A stretch of DNA of 64,000 nucleotides from Bacillota bacterium (GTDB lineage Bacteria > Bacillota > Clostridia > Peptostreptococcales > Anaerovoracaceae). The notes below the pieces were generated by a model. That model was not told the DNA's origin. It saw only the letters and a program-made list of their open reading frames with translations, and made no database searches. How positions within the stretch are numbered: position 1 is the stretch's first letter; each line of letters opens with the position of its first letter. The stretch covers positions 44,133 through 108,132 of the forward strand of contig JAAWDM010000046.1 in assembly GCA_022793795.1 (NCBI GenBank), in the 5' to 3' direction. This document shows, in pieces, positions 34,152 through 43,036 of the stretch. The translations under genes and the position numbers were made by a program.

Positions 34152-35057
34152 ATGACAGAACCATTATTCACAAATGATATGATCATATCCTGGCTTCAAT
34201 ATTTTGCCAAGAATACACCGGTAGATCTGGAACAGGTCAAAATGATCGATGTGACCAGGAAGAATAAGAATCTGATTCCCACAGTGGAATCCCACAGAAC
34301 CACCCTTGCATTCATGCAGGCGGGAGACCCAGAAGTTTTTTATCAGATGTGGAAGGCTGGCCTTGGAGATTGTGAGGTTTGGTATAACGAGGGGGCTAAG
34401 CCGGAAGGAGAGATTTGCCATGATACGGTGAGCAATATGATTAACCGAGGCATCAATGCGTCGGCAGGGATGCTGGTGGTCAATGCTAACGCTAGGAATA
34501 CATATAAAATTGGAATGGATAATTTGAACTTCCGAAAGGGTTCTGTCCGCTATGTGGGCAGCGAAATTCGAGCGGTCATTTTAAATAAAATGGCAGTGGG
34601 GCAGCACGAGGATGTGTGCGTGATTTCCGGCGCCAGTATTGCCATTGAAACGGCTTTAATTGCCAGTGACGGAACGGTAATTGCTGTGGAGTACAGCCAA
34701 AGCGATAGAGCAACCATGGAAGAAAATATGGAGCACTTTGGCCTTCGCAATGTAATGGTCATTGACCATGTGGATGAGGCAGCCATGAAAGATTGCCCTG
34801 CCCCTTCGTTAACCTTCCTGGTAGCTTCAGCTACTATGGAACAGGAATTGGATTATCTGATGAAACTAAATCCGAAGATGCGGGTGGTTATCTATACATT
34901 GGATTTTCAGGTGGCAGCCAGCTTGCCTCGGCTTTTAGAGAAATACGGAATGAGAGAAACAGAACTGATTCAAATTTCAGTATCGAAACTCAACAGCAAA
35001 AACGCCATGGAGCAACAGCCTGCACCATGGATTGTCAGCGGACGGGTAGAAGGATAA
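34152..35057 (+). CDS. CbiT-like SAM-dependent methyltransferase
   Basis: The 301-aa protein resembles the CbiT half of cobalamin C15-methyltransferase/decarboxylases: EIRAVILNKMAVG is followed by a SAM-binding strand CVISGASIAIETALIASDGTVIAVE and a helix ATMEENMEHFGLRNVMVIDH. The N-terminal 100 residues faintly recall CbiE (GDPEVFYQMWKAGLGDCEVWYNEG, seen in parts) but lack a complete tetrapyrrole methylase domain. No other corrin-ring genes are nearby, so a cobalamin role is uncertain. AAGGAGG precedes ATG 34152, and the phosphohexomutase follows after 27 bases. Confidence 0.7.
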   Translation: MTEPLFTNDMIISWLQYFAKNTPVDLEQVKMIDVTRKNKNLIPTVESHRTTLAFMQAGDPEVFYQMWKAGLGDCEVWYNEGAKPEGEICHDTVSNMINRGINASAGMLVVNANARNTYKIGMDNLNFRKGSVRYVGSEIRAVILNKMAVGQHEDVCVISGASIAIETALIASDGTVIAVEYSQSDRATMEENMEHFGLRNVMVIDHVDEAAMKDCPAPSLTFLVASATMEQELDYLMKLNPKMRVVIYTLDFQVAASLPRLLEKYGMRETELIQISVSKLNSKNAMEQQPAPWIVSGRVEG

Positions 35058-35084
35058 AACAGCAGACAGAGAGGGAAAAGGGAT

Positions 35085-36635
35085 ATGGACTTAAATTATG
35101 GGAAGCTGCAAAACGGAAGCGATATTAGAGGAATTGCCTTAGAAGGTGTCAAGGGAGAGAGTGTCAATCTGGGCAAGGAAGAGACCTTTCGGCTGACCAG
35201 AGGCTTTGCTTTCTGGCTTATGGAAAAGACGGGAAAGGAGGCCAAGTCGCTGACCATTTCAGTGGGAAATGACAGTAGGCTTTCTGCAAAGATGCTACGG
35301 GAGACCATTGTGGATACCTTGGTACATATCGGTGTGAGAGTCTTTGACTGCGGTTTGGCCTCCACGCCAGCCATGTTTATGTCCACCGTATTTTCTGATT
35401 ATGACTGCGACGGCGCCATCATGATTACCGCCAGCCATTTGCCCTTTAATCGAAACGGATTTAAGTATTTTGATAAAGATGGCGGGCTCAATAAGTCGGA
35501 TATCAGCCAGATTATTGGATACGCTCAATCCGACGCCATTATGGAAAACATAGAAAGACCGTCTCTAAAAGATGTAAAGCAGCCAGAGACGCGGGACTTG
35601 ATTGGGGATTATTCATCCTATCTTCGGGAAAAGATTGTCAGAGAGGTGGGGGGAGAACAGCCCCTTAAGGGATTGAAAATCGTAGTGGATGCCGGAAATG
35701 GGGCCGGCGGATTTTATGCAAAACAGATTTTGGAGCCCTTGGGCGCTGACGTATCGGCCAGCCAGTTTTTAGAGCCAGACGGAAGTTTCCCTAATCATGC
35801 CCCAAACCCAGAGAATCAGGAAGCCATGGATTCTATCTGTAAGGCGGTGGTAGAAAGCCATGCAGATTTGGGACTGATCTTCGATACAGACGTGGATCGG
35901 GCTTCGGCAGTGGATGGAAAGGGAAAGGAAATCAATCGCAATGGGATTGTGGCCATGGCGGCGGCTCTCATTGCCAAGGAGCATCCGGGAACCACTGTGG
36001 TAACTGATAGTATCACATCAGACCAGCTTACGGTTTACCTTACCCAGTGTTTGGGACTGAAGCATCTTCGCTTCAAGCGGGGATATAAGAATGTCATCAA
36101 TAAGGCTATGGAATTAAACGAGGCGGGCATTGATAGCCAGCTTGCCATCGAGACCTCTGGTCATGCAGCATACAAGGAAAACTTTTTTTTAGACGACGGC
36201 GCTTATTTGGCTACCAAGATTGTCATAAAAGCTGCTCAGATGAAGGCCCGGGACGCCTTGCTAGAGGAGATACTAACTTCTCTTGAAGAACCGCAGGAGG
36301 CGGCAGAGTATCGCTTTCCTATAGAGACTCCGGATTTTAAGGCATATGGAGATGAAATATTGGAAGGCCTAAAAAATTGGGCCGCAGCTGCAAAGGCTGT
36401 GAATAGGGAAGGCCAACCTGTGACCATTGAGATGGTAAGACCTAACTATGAAGGGGTTCGCTTAAATTTTCGAGGTGGAGAAGCCCTGTCAGGCTGGTGT
36501 TTGTTGCGAAAGTCGCTTCATGATCCTATCATGCCGCTGAATATTGAGGTGACCAGCGGATGCTGCGATGAGATTTTAAACATATTAAAGGGGTATCTGA
36601 CCAGCTACGACAAATTGAAACTGCCTACTGTATAA
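35085..36635 (+). CDS. Phosphoglucomutase/phosphomannomutase family protein
   Basis: The 516-aa protein shows the alpha-D-phosphohexomutase plan: a phosphoserine loop TASHLPFNRNGFKYF (usual TASHNP, here with L for N), the metal-binding DTDVDRASAVD, a sugar-specificity loop near ETSGHAAYKENFFLDDGAY, and a C-terminal phosphate-binding domain. It is a variant branch common in Clostridia. It probably supplies hexose-1-phosphates for envelope polymers. GAGGGAAAAGGG precedes ATG 35085. Confidence 0.9.
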   Translation: MDLNYGKLQNGSDIRGIALEGVKGESVNLGKEETFRLTRGFAFWLMEKTGKEAKSLTISVGNDSRLSAKMLRETIVDTLVHIGVRVFDCGLASTPAMFMSTVFSDYDCDGAIMITASHLPFNRNGFKYFDKDGGLNKSDISQIIGYAQSDAIMENIERPSLKDVKQPETRDLIGDYSSYLREKIVREVGGEQPLKGLKIVVDAGNGAGGFYAKQILEPLGADVSASQFLEPDGSFPNHAPNPENQEAMDSICKAVVESHADLGLIFDTDVDRASAVDGKGKEINRNGIVAMAAALIAKEHPGTTVVTDSITSDQLTVYLTQCLGLKHLRFKRGYKNVINKAMELNEAGIDSQLAIETSGHAAYKENFFLDDGAYLATKIVIKAAQMKARDALLEEILTSLEEPQEAAEYRFPIETPDFKAYGDEILEGLKNWAAAAKAVNREGQPVTIEMVRPNYEGVRLNFRGGEALSGWCLLRKSLHDPIMPLNIEVTSGCCDEILNILKGYLTSYDKLKLPTV

Positions 36636-36663
36636 GAAAATTTGAGATTGAGAGGAGCAAACT

Positions 36664-37767
36664 ATGAAGTATTTATTTTCGGGTGACGTGCAGTATGTCA
36701 GCGGAAAGAAAAAGCAAAAGCGGAATTGGAAAAAGGGGATTATAGTCGTTTTATTGATTGTCATTGTGGGGTTTTCTGTCATGTCCATGATGATGATTCG
36801 AGAGAATTTTCAGGTGAATTTCGGTCGAGCTGAAAAGCCAGAGAACTCGGTGTACGTTTCCTATGAGGATGTGGATGATACCTATGGAAGGACAGAAGTC
36901 AGTTTTCCTTCGGGAGAGCATACTTTAACAGGATACATTTATGGGCCGTCCAAGCCCAAAGGATTGATGGTCATCTCCCATGGACTTGGAGGAGGCGCCG
37001 ATAATTATCTGATGGAAACCCTTTATTTTGTAAAAAAGGGATATAAGGTATTTGCATTTGATAATACGGGTAGCCATGCCAGTGAAGGTGAGGGAACCAT
37101 GGGCCTGTCTCAGTCGGTTATAGATTTGGATCATGCATTGGATTATGTGGAAAGCCAAGAGGAATTCGAAGATTTACCCATATTCCTATATGGCCATAGC
37201 TGGGGCGGCTATGCGGTAACAGCAATTTTAAATTATGACCATGAGATTGCAGGCGCCATCAGCGTGGCAGGGTATAACACGCCTATGGAGATGCTGGTGG
37301 ATTGGTGTAAGGATGAAATGGGATTTCTGACCTACATCGAATACCCGTATCTGTGGATTTATCAGAAGTATCTGTTTGGAGGCGCCTCTAATCTGTCAGC
37401 GGTAAAAGGGATTAACAGAACGGATACGCCGGTTTTGATTATTCATGGGGATAGAGACGATGTGGTGCCTTACGACAGCGCTGCCATCATATCCCACAAG
37501 GAGGAGATTACCAATCCTAACGTTCAGTATATGGTATGTAGCAAGAAGGGACAGAACGGCCATAACAATCTGTTTGCCTCCAAATCCAGTTTGGAATATC
37601 TAAAGCAGCTCAATGGGGAATACGCCGCTATGGAAAAGGAGTATAAGTCGTCGATTCCGAAGGAAGCGCTGGACGCTTGGTATAGCGCCATAGATAAGAA
37701 TAAATCGTCCCAGCTGGATGAAGTATTCATGCAAGATGTTTACAATTTTATAAAGTCATGCAAATAA
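36664..37767 (+). CDS. Membrane-anchored alpha/beta hydrolase
   Basis: The 367-aa protein has one N-terminal membrane segment (about residues 26-46) after a basic stretch KKKQKRNWKKG. An extracytoplasmic alpha/beta-hydrolase domain follows, with nucleophile motif GHSWGGY, an oxyanion region SHGLGGGADNY, the acid in IIHGDRDDVVPY and a C-terminal histidine near GQNGHNNL. It is probably an esterase or peptidase of unknown substrate. GAGAGGAG precedes ATG 36664. A terminator overlaps its stop codon. Confidence 0.87.
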   Translation: MKYLFSGDVQYVSGKKKQKRNWKKGIIVVLLIVIVGFSVMSMMMIRENFQVNFGRAEKPENSVYVSYEDVDDTYGRTEVSFPSGEHTLTGYIYGPSKPKGLMVISHGLGGGADNYLMETLYFVKKGYKVFAFDNTGSHASEGEGTMGLSQSVIDLDHALDYVESQEEFEDLPIFLYGHSWGGYAVTAILNYDHEIAGAISVAGYNTPMEMLVDWCKDEMGFLTYIEYPYLWIYQKYLFGGASNLSAVKGINRTDTPVLIIHGDRDDVVPYDSAAIISHKEEITNPNVQYMVCSKKGQNGHNNLFASKSSLEYLKQLNGEYAAMEKEYKSSIPKEALDAWYSAIDKNKSSQLDEVFMQDVYNFIKSCK

Positions 37768-37784
37768 CAGCATGACTTTTCTTT
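37752..37784 (+). terminator. Terminator overlapping the hydrolase stop codon
   Basis: AAAGTCATGC (37752-37761) pairs with GCATGACTTT (37770-37779), followed by T-rich sequence. The TAA stop lies in the loop. Confidence 0.8.
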
Positions 37785-37812
37785 TATATTTAAAAAATTT
37801 TTTTTCAAAAAA

Positions 37813-37840
37813 TGTGACCATAAGACTTTTAGAATCGTTA
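37813..37840 (+). promoter_or_regulatory. Candidate ECF-type autoregulated promoter
   Basis: TGTGACC (37813-37819) and CGTTA (37836-37840) are separated by 16 bases, 19 bases upstream of the ECF sigma gene. The shape resembles GTGAC/CGT promoters used by ECF factors, which commonly control their own genes. No good sigma-A promoter is seen. Confidence 0.4.
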
Positions 37841-37858
37841 CTTTGGTAGGAGGGGAAC

Positions 37859-38374
37859 ATGAACGGCACCGACCATGTGGGCAAAGAGGCGGCGCAGCTT
37901 TATGATGAATACGGAAACCGGCTGTATCGAATTGCTTACGGCATACTCCAAAACAGGGCAGATGCAGAGGATGCGGTGCAGGATGTTTTCGTAAAAATCA
38001 TGGGGAAAAGGGATGCCATGCCCAAGTGTACAGAGCAAATCTGGCCCTGGCTTGCAAGGGTCATGGTAAATCAGTGCAAAGACATGCTTCGAAAGCAAAA
38101 GATTAGAGCCTATACGCCCATTGAAGAGGCCTTGGAAATCATAGAGGGGAAGGAAGAAGCTGCTATGGCGCAAAAAGGGGATGTGCTAACGATTCTTCTG
38201 GCGCTGCCAGAAAAGTATAAGCTGCCTATGGTTCTCCACTATTTGGAAGGTTTTTCAGTGGATGAGGTGGGTCGAATCTTGGGGGTGGGCCGTTCGGCAG
38301 TAAAGATGCGTCTTAGCCGAGGCAGACAGATGGTTAAAAAACAGATGGAAGAGGGGACGGAAGTTGGAAGATAA
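37859..38374 (+). CDS. ECF-type RNA polymerase sigma factor
   Basis: The 171-aa protein has a sigma-70 region 2 (about residues 10-80, with YRIAYGILQNRADAEDAVQDVF) and a region 4 helix-turn-helix (about 115-165, with GFSVDEVGRILGVGRSAVKMRLSRGR). Regions 1 and 3 are absent, as expected for ECF factors. The next gene overlaps by 11 bases and looks like its anti-sigma factor. The five-gene run to 42518 may be its regulon. Confidence 0.95.
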   Translation: MNGTDHVGKEAAQLYDEYGNRLYRIAYGILQNRADAEDAVQDVFVKIMGKRDAMPKCTEQIWPWLARVMVNQCKDMLRKQKIRAYTPIEEALEIIEGKEEAAMAQKGDVLTILLALPEKYKLPMVLHYLEGFSVDEVGRILGVGRSAVKMRLSRGRQMVKKQMEEGTEVGR

Positions 38375-39059
38375 GCGGTTTATTCAGGCAAAGGAAATAT
38401 ACGAGACCATTGAGGCGCCGGAGGAACTGCGGGAAAAGGTTTTGGCCAGGGTGGAACAAGCCGCAGGGATAGAGGAAGCGGAGAGAAAGGCCCAAAAACT
38501 GCAATGGGGAAGAGCCAGCCGTAGATTTTCACGGAAGATGGTTTATGGCGGTAGCCTGATGGCAGCTTGCTTTGCAGTGTTCATTATGGTTTGGTCCATG
38601 TCCGGTCAGCAGATGCCAGAGTCCATATGGGAACTGGGAGCAAAGGCAGGGTTGGAAACCGAACAGAGTACATACGACGAGCATAGAGCCTCGGAGCAGG
38701 ACGACTTTTCGGAGCAGGAATCTGATACAGATATTGACCCTGTTGGTGGCACAGACAATAGGAACGTTTCCGCTGAGGCGGCGGCCAATGAACCAGTAGT
38801 TCTTTCATCAGACGAGACCCTGGGCCAGAGCGAGCATTTTATTGCTTCAGAGGATCAGACGGTATATGGCCTGGATATGAAAAAGGATCACGACCAACCT
38901 TTAAAACCTCAAAGCAGGCAGACCGACGATGACAACCAGCAGGTGCAAGCTGTTTCCCATGAAAATGATGGTGGTCACGATGAACGAAATGGAATCCAAC
39001 ATTTGCGGATGAGTGAGTGGAGACGATGGCCCCTAAGTGAAAAGAATGATATAATATAG
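38364..39059 (+). CDS. Probable membrane-bound anti-sigma factor
   Basis: The 231-aa protein starts at TTG 38364, inside the sigma gene, with GAGGGGA upstream. A cytoplasmic helical part (1-60) precedes one membrane segment (MVYGGSLMAACFAVFIMVWS, about 58-77). The outer part is acidic and low in complexity with no known domain. Overlap with an ECF sigma gene and this topology are the usual marks of an anti-sigma factor. No zinc-finger HxxxCxxC motif is visible. Confidence 0.75.
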   Translation: MEDKRFIQAKEIYETIEAPEELREKVLARVEQAAGIEEAERKAQKLQWGRASRRFSRKMVYGGSLMAACFAVFIMVWSMSGQQMPESIWELGAKAGLETEQSTYDEHRASEQDDFSEQESDTDIDPVGGTDNRNVSAEAAANEPVVLSSDETLGQSEHFIASEDQTVYGLDMKKDHDQPLKPQSRQTDDDNQQVQAVSHENDGGHDERNGIQHLRMSEWRRWPLSEKNDII

Positions 39060-39071
39060 GAGAGAAAACAA

Positions 39072-39920
39072 ATGAAAACGTATATGAAGAAATGTATGGC
39101 AGCCTTATTAGTGGTGATGCTGATGGTAACCAGTTTTACAGCATGCAGCAGTAAAGATGAGGGTAGTAAAGAACCAGGAAGCAGTGGACCGGTAACGGAT
39201 CAGCAGAATCCAGCGGATGGAGAAGGCAATGAGACCGATGGAGACGACCAGACACCTGACGATGACGACAAAGACGAAGACGAAGACCAGGATAAGGAAG
39301 ACGACAACGAAAAGGATGAAGATAAGACGGATAAGCAGGAGAAGAACGATAAAACCAGCTCGTCTTCTAAGGACACTAGTAGTTCTTCCACTTCCAAGCC
39401 TGCCGGAAGCAGTAGCAGCAAACCGGCAGATAAGCCATCTTCTGATAAGAAGGACGATAAAAAAGATGATGATAAGAAGGAGGAAGCCAAGGCTCCAAAG
39501 GGGACGCCAGCAGAGATTATTGATAAGATTTATGAAAAGAAATCCGTTGATCTCAGCTTAGGTACCATGGATGTGGATTTGTCCAACAGCGATATGGTTA
39601 AGGCAGTGACTGGACTATCCAGTGCAGATAAGATTAAATCGGCAGCTTACTCCGAATCCTTGATGGGTTCCCAGGCCTACTCTCTGGTGGTGGTACGAGT
39701 AAAGGACAGCAAGGATGCAGAGAGCGTGGCCAGCAGCATGCTTGAGGGTATTGACCCAAGAAAATGGATTTGTGTAGAGGCTGACGATGTTCGCGTAGCA
39801 GCTAAAGACGATGTGGTGGTGCTTTTCATGGTAGATAGCCAATTTATAAGCGGAAAAGATATCATCAAAGCCTTTAAATCTCTGTGCGGCGGCAGCTTGG
39901 ATGTCAGCATGAAAAGATAA
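39072..39920 (+). CDS. DUF4358 domain lipoprotein with Asp/Lys-rich linker
   Basis: The 282-aa protein has a lipoprotein signal ending SFTAC (cysteine at about residue 25), a long linker of Asp, Glu, Lys and Ser runs (about 30-145), and a C-terminal DUF4358-like domain beginning near TPAEIIDKIYEK and containing AYSLVVVRVKD. DUF4358 lipoproteins often accompany MBOAT/DHHW pairs in Clostridia, as here. The function is unknown; a role at the cell surface linked to polymer acylation is inferred from context. Confidence 0.85.
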   Translation: MKTYMKKCMAALLVVMLMVTSFTACSSKDEGSKEPGSSGPVTDQQNPADGEGNETDGDDQTPDDDDKDEDEDQDKEDDNEKDEDKTDKQEKNDKTSSSSKDTSSSSTSKPAGSSSSKPADKPSSDKKDDKKDDDKKEEAKAPKGTPAEIIDKIYEKKSVDLSLGTMDVDLSNSDMVKAVTGLSSADKIKSAAYSESLMGSQAYSLVVVRVKDSKDAESVASSMLEGIDPRKWICVEADDVRVAAKDDVVVLFMVDSQFISGKDIIKAFKSLCGGSLDVSMKR

Positions 39921-39938
39921 AGAAAAATAGGAGTTACC

Positions 39939-41387
39939 ATGGTTTTTTCGAGTATCTCGTTTCTATATTATTTTTTACCGGTGGTATTCCTGCTGTATTT
40001 CGCCCTGCCGAAAAGGTCTGGTAACGGTGTGTTGCTTTTGGCAAGTTTGGTGTTTTACGGCTATGGGGAACCGCGATATTTGTTACTGATGGGTATATCG
40101 ATTTTAACCGCTTGGGCCTTGGGACTGATTGTTCCAAGGAGCCGAGCGGCTTTTTTCCTGTCCGTAGGAATCAGTCTGGGCTTTTTAGTATGGTTTAAGT
40201 ATGCGGATTTTTTCGTGGAGAGTTTTGCGACAGCAACGGGCATCCCTGTGGAGCCTCTTAAAATTGGACTACCTATCGGTATCAGTTTTTATACCTTTCA
40301 GATTTTAAGCTATACCATAGACCTATATCGGGGGAAGATAAAGCCTCAGGCCAATCCCCTCCGTTTCGCTACCTATGTCGCTTTATTTCCCCAGCTGATT
40401 GCAGGGCCTATCGTCGTCTACGCTTCTGTAGAGCAGCAGCTAGATCCTTGCCGGCGGCAGCGTTCGGTTGCAGCCGTCTATGAGGGAGCCAGAAGGTTTA
40501 TCATAGGATTGGCCAAGAAGGCGCTTTTGGCCAATGGACTGGGAGAGTTTACGGCCCTTTTGGGAACTATGGGTGCTGAAGAAGGTTCGGTACTCTTTTA
40601 TTGGATCAGGATCATTTCCTTCGCTATGCAGATTTACTTTGACTTCAGCGGATACAGCGACATGGCCATTGGCCTGGGCAGGATGCTTGGATTTTCCTTC
40701 CCGGAAAATTTCAATTATCCTTACATCGCTGGCTCTATCACCGAATTTTGGCGCAGGTGGCATATGACGTTGGGCGGCTGGTTCCGGGAGTATGTGTATA
40801 TTCCCTTAGGAGGCAATCGGGTGTCTGCAACCAGATGGGTATTGAATCTGTTTGTGGTCTGGGGGCTTACAGGGCTTTGGCATGGGGCTGCTTGGAACTT
40901 TGTGGTCTGGGGCCTTTTTCACGGCTTTCTGTTGATGATGGAAAAGCTGTGGCTTTTACGGCTCTTAGAAAAAGCGCCTTCGTGGCTCAGCCATCTATAT
41001 GTGCTGTTTTCCATACTCATAGGCCTTACCTTTTTCCAGGCAGATAGCCTTGGAGATGCTTTGGAGAATTTGGGCGTTATGTTTGGTTTCGGCGGCCTTG
41101 GCGCTGACGCTGGAGCTGGAGCGGCTAGAGTGCCGATTACCAGCCCTATGACCTGGTACTATTTGAAAAGCTATGGGGTTCTTTTCCTTGTAGGCATCAT
41201 TGGGTGCCTTCCATGGGCAAAGAGGCTCTATGACCGCATTGCGGTGTGGACATCAGACCACGAATCAATAGTTATGGGCAAGGTGATGGAACTGGTAGAA
41301 CTGTTTGCGTTAGTGGGGCTATTGCTGCTGGTAACGGCTTATTTGGTGGACGGTTCCTATAATCCGTTTTTATATTTTAGATTTTAG
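39939..41387 (+). CDS. MBOAT-family O-acyltransferase (AlgI-like)
   Basis: The 482-aa multi-spanning protein matches the AlgI/DltB branch of membrane-bound O-acyltransferases. It has FNYPYIAGSITEFWRRWHMTL followed by REYVYIPLGGNR, given here in parts, and the catalytic histidine in GLWHGAAWNFVVWG. These proteins carry acyl groups across the membrane to a surface polymer. The DHHW protein encoded next is the usual extracytoplasmic partner that completes the transfer. ATAGGAG precedes ATG 39939. Confidence 0.95.
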   Translation: MVFSSISFLYYFLPVVFLLYFALPKRSGNGVLLLASLVFYGYGEPRYLLLMGISILTAWALGLIVPRSRAAFFLSVGISLGFLVWFKYADFFVESFATATGIPVEPLKIGLPIGISFYTFQILSYTIDLYRGKIKPQANPLRFATYVALFPQLIAGPIVVYASVEQQLDPCRRQRSVAAVYEGARRFIIGLAKKALLANGLGEFTALLGTMGAEEGSVLFYWIRIISFAMQIYFDFSGYSDMAIGLGRMLGFSFPENFNYPYIAGSITEFWRRWHMTLGGWFREYVYIPLGGNRVSATRWVLNLFVVWGLTGLWHGAAWNFVVWGLFHGFLLMMEKLWLLRLLEKAPSWLSHLYVLFSILIGLTFFQADSLGDALENLGVMFGFGGLGADAGAGAARVPITSPMTWYYLKSYGVLFLVGIIGCLPWAKRLYDRIAVWTSDHESIVMGKVMELVELFALVGLLLLVTAYLVDGSYNPFLYFRF

Positions 41388-41402
41388 AAGGAGGAAGGAT
41401 AG

Positions 41403-42518
41403 ATGAAACCATGGACAAAGGGAAAACTGTCAGTTTTGGTTCTAGTATTTTTTGCTCTTGCGGCAAGCTGCTGGTTATCTCCTTCTAAAGAAACCTCTGA
41501 CAGCGAGCGCAGGGCTTTGGCCCAATGGCCGGAACTGTCGGCAGAAACGGTTTTGGACGGGACCTTTATGGATGAGTTTGAAACCTATGCCCAGGACCAG
41601 TTCCCTGGAAGGGAAAAGTTCCGCAGCCTAAAGGCTTTGGCTGAGTACGGCATCTTTTTCAAAAAGGACCAGCATGACATCTATGTGAAGGATGGATATG
41701 CGGCCCAGATCCTTTATCCATTGAACGAAAACTCGGTCAAAAATGCAGCCGAACGTTTTCGTACTGTGTATGAAACTTATCTGGAAAAGAGCGAAAGCAA
41801 GGGGCGCATCTTTGCTGCCGTGATTCCCGATAAGGGATATTTCATGGCGGAAAAGTATGGGTATCCGGCATTGGACTATGACAGGCTTGCAGAACTGTTA
41901 AAGGAAGATATGGACTATGCCACTCATATTAACTTGACGGATACCTTGGCCTTAGAGGATTATTATCGGACAGACAGCCACTGGAGACAGGAACAGATTT
42001 ATAAGGTGGCTGGTGTATTAGGCGAAGCTATGGGTCTGGAGCGTGCAGGGAAATCGGAGATGGAAGCCGTGATTGGATTGACAGACTTTAGAGGGGTCTA
42101 TTATGGACAATCGGCTTTGCCTTTAGCAGGAGAAGCATTGGTATGGCTCACCAATGATGTAATTGAAAATTGCCAGGCATATAACTTTGAGACCAATGAG
42201 ACCACTGGCGTTTATCAGACAGAGAAATTAGAAGCAAAGGACCCTTATGATGTCTTTTTAGGAGGCGCTGCAGCGCTGATTACGGTGGAAAATCCCACGG
42301 CCCAAGCAGAAGGCAATCATAGGGAGTTAATTCTCTTTCGGGACTCCTTTGGAAGTAGTCTGGCTCCTCTGCTTTTAGAGGATTATGGAACTGTGACCTT
42401 GGTAGATTTGCGGTATGTACAGGCAGCTTACCTGGAACAGCTTATAGATTTTCATGGGCAGGATGTGCTATTTTTGTATGGCGCAGCCATGCTAAACGAT
42501 AGTTTCACTTTGAAATAG
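41403..42518 (+). CDS. DHHW-family exported acyl-transfer protein (AlgJ/AlgX-like)
   Basis: The 371-aa protein has an N-terminal signal anchor (LSVLVLVFFALAASCWL) and an SGNH-hydrolase-like domain. The DHHW motif is present in relaxed form as TDSHW in YYRTDSHWRQEQIY, and LILFRDSFGSSLAP carries the nucleophile serine. It pairs with the MBOAT protein for O-acylation of an exported glycan. It starts 15 bases downstream with AAGGAGG and is followed by a strong terminator, closing the ECF-sigma gene run. Confidence 0.9.
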   Translation: MKPWTKGKLSVLVLVFFALAASCWLSPSKETSDSERRALAQWPELSAETVLDGTFMDEFETYAQDQFPGREKFRSLKALAEYGIFFKKDQHDIYVKDGYAAQILYPLNENSVKNAAERFRTVYETYLEKSESKGRIFAAVIPDKGYFMAEKYGYPALDYDRLAELLKEDMDYATHINLTDTLALEDYYRTDSHWRQEQIYKVAGVLGEAMGLERAGKSEMEAVIGLTDFRGVYYGQSALPLAGEALVWLTNDVIENCQAYNFETNETTGVYQTEKLEAKDPYDVFLGGAAALITVENPTAQAEGNHRELILFRDSFGSSLAPLLLEDYGTVTLVDLRYVQAAYLEQLIDFHGQDVLFLYGAAMLNDSFTLK

Positions 42519-42530
42519 GAGAAGGAATTG

Positions 42531-42559
42531 AACCGGTGATATGGTCACCGGTTTTTTTA
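42531..42559 (+). terminator. Terminator after the DHHW gene
   Basis: AACCGGTGA and TCACCGGTT form a nine-bp perfect stem with a TATGG loop and seven following T residues. Confidence 0.93.
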
Positions 42560-42593
42560 TACATGGCAGTCATGAGTATAGAGGATGCTGAAA

Positions 42594-42874
42594 GGAATTC
42601 TCACATATGGGGGTCTTTTTTGCGAGAAATATCGAACAGGTGGTAAGAAATTCTCATATATTATGGGGATTTTATTATAATGTGTCGAACATATAGGAAG
42701 GGAACATGGAATCCAGAGAGGAAAATCCATATAACGGAGGCAGATAAGTTAAAAGCATAAGAATTTTTCTTTGGTATGTTCGCTATATTGGGCCTGGAAT
42801 TATGGGTTATATGAGAAATTCAACTGTGGGCATCGATATATTGCCTATAAAAATGGGTTTTGTGTGAGAATTTG
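42594..42874. repeat. Array 1: four 45-bp bipartite elements upstream of csoR
   Basis: Two direct copies (42594-42638, 42647-42691) are followed by two inverted copies (42777-42821, 42830-42874). Each is 45 bases with conserved ends, left GAAATTCTCAYATA-like and right ATATCGAACA-like, and a variable middle. The ends form an imperfect inverted repeat, TTC[T]SATAT against ATATCGAA, with a constant 39-base core. Spacing inside both pairs is 53 bases, about five helical turns. No gene is seen in 42560-43036 apart from the csoR start; a faint TGGAAT/TATAAC promoter-like pair lies near the symmetry centre (42707-42735). Confidence 0.75.
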
Positions 42875-42914
42875 TGAGATTTCTTTGCATATAAATTTTT
42901 ATATTTTGTGTTTA

Positions 42915-42936
42915 ATACCCTATGGGGGTGGGGTAT
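42915..42936. promoter_or_regulatory. CsoR operator
   Basis: ATACCCTATGGGGGTGGGGTAT matches the G-tract type of CsoR box (ATACCC-TAYGG-GGGTAT in Bacillus copZA); it is given here at positions 42915-42936 with arms ATACCC and GGGTAT. It lies about 100 bases upstream of csoR, so copper should relieve self-repression of csoR-copA. Confidence 0.85.
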
Positions 42937-43036
42937 ATAGAAAGTTAGAAGGGAATCCTACTGGAGGAGAGCGAAAAACATAAATAGATGGAAGAGATTT
43001 CAGCCATACTATTTTATGAGAGAAAGGATAGGTCAG

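Noticed and set aside
39200..39490. Serine-rich minus-strand open frame
   Set aside because: It is the antisense shadow of the Asp/Lys-rich linker of the DUF4358 lipoprotein.
42686..42699. LexA/SOS box near CGAACATATAGG
   Set aside because: Only the left half fits CGAACRNRYGTTYC; the sequence is explained better by the repeated right end of the array 1 element.
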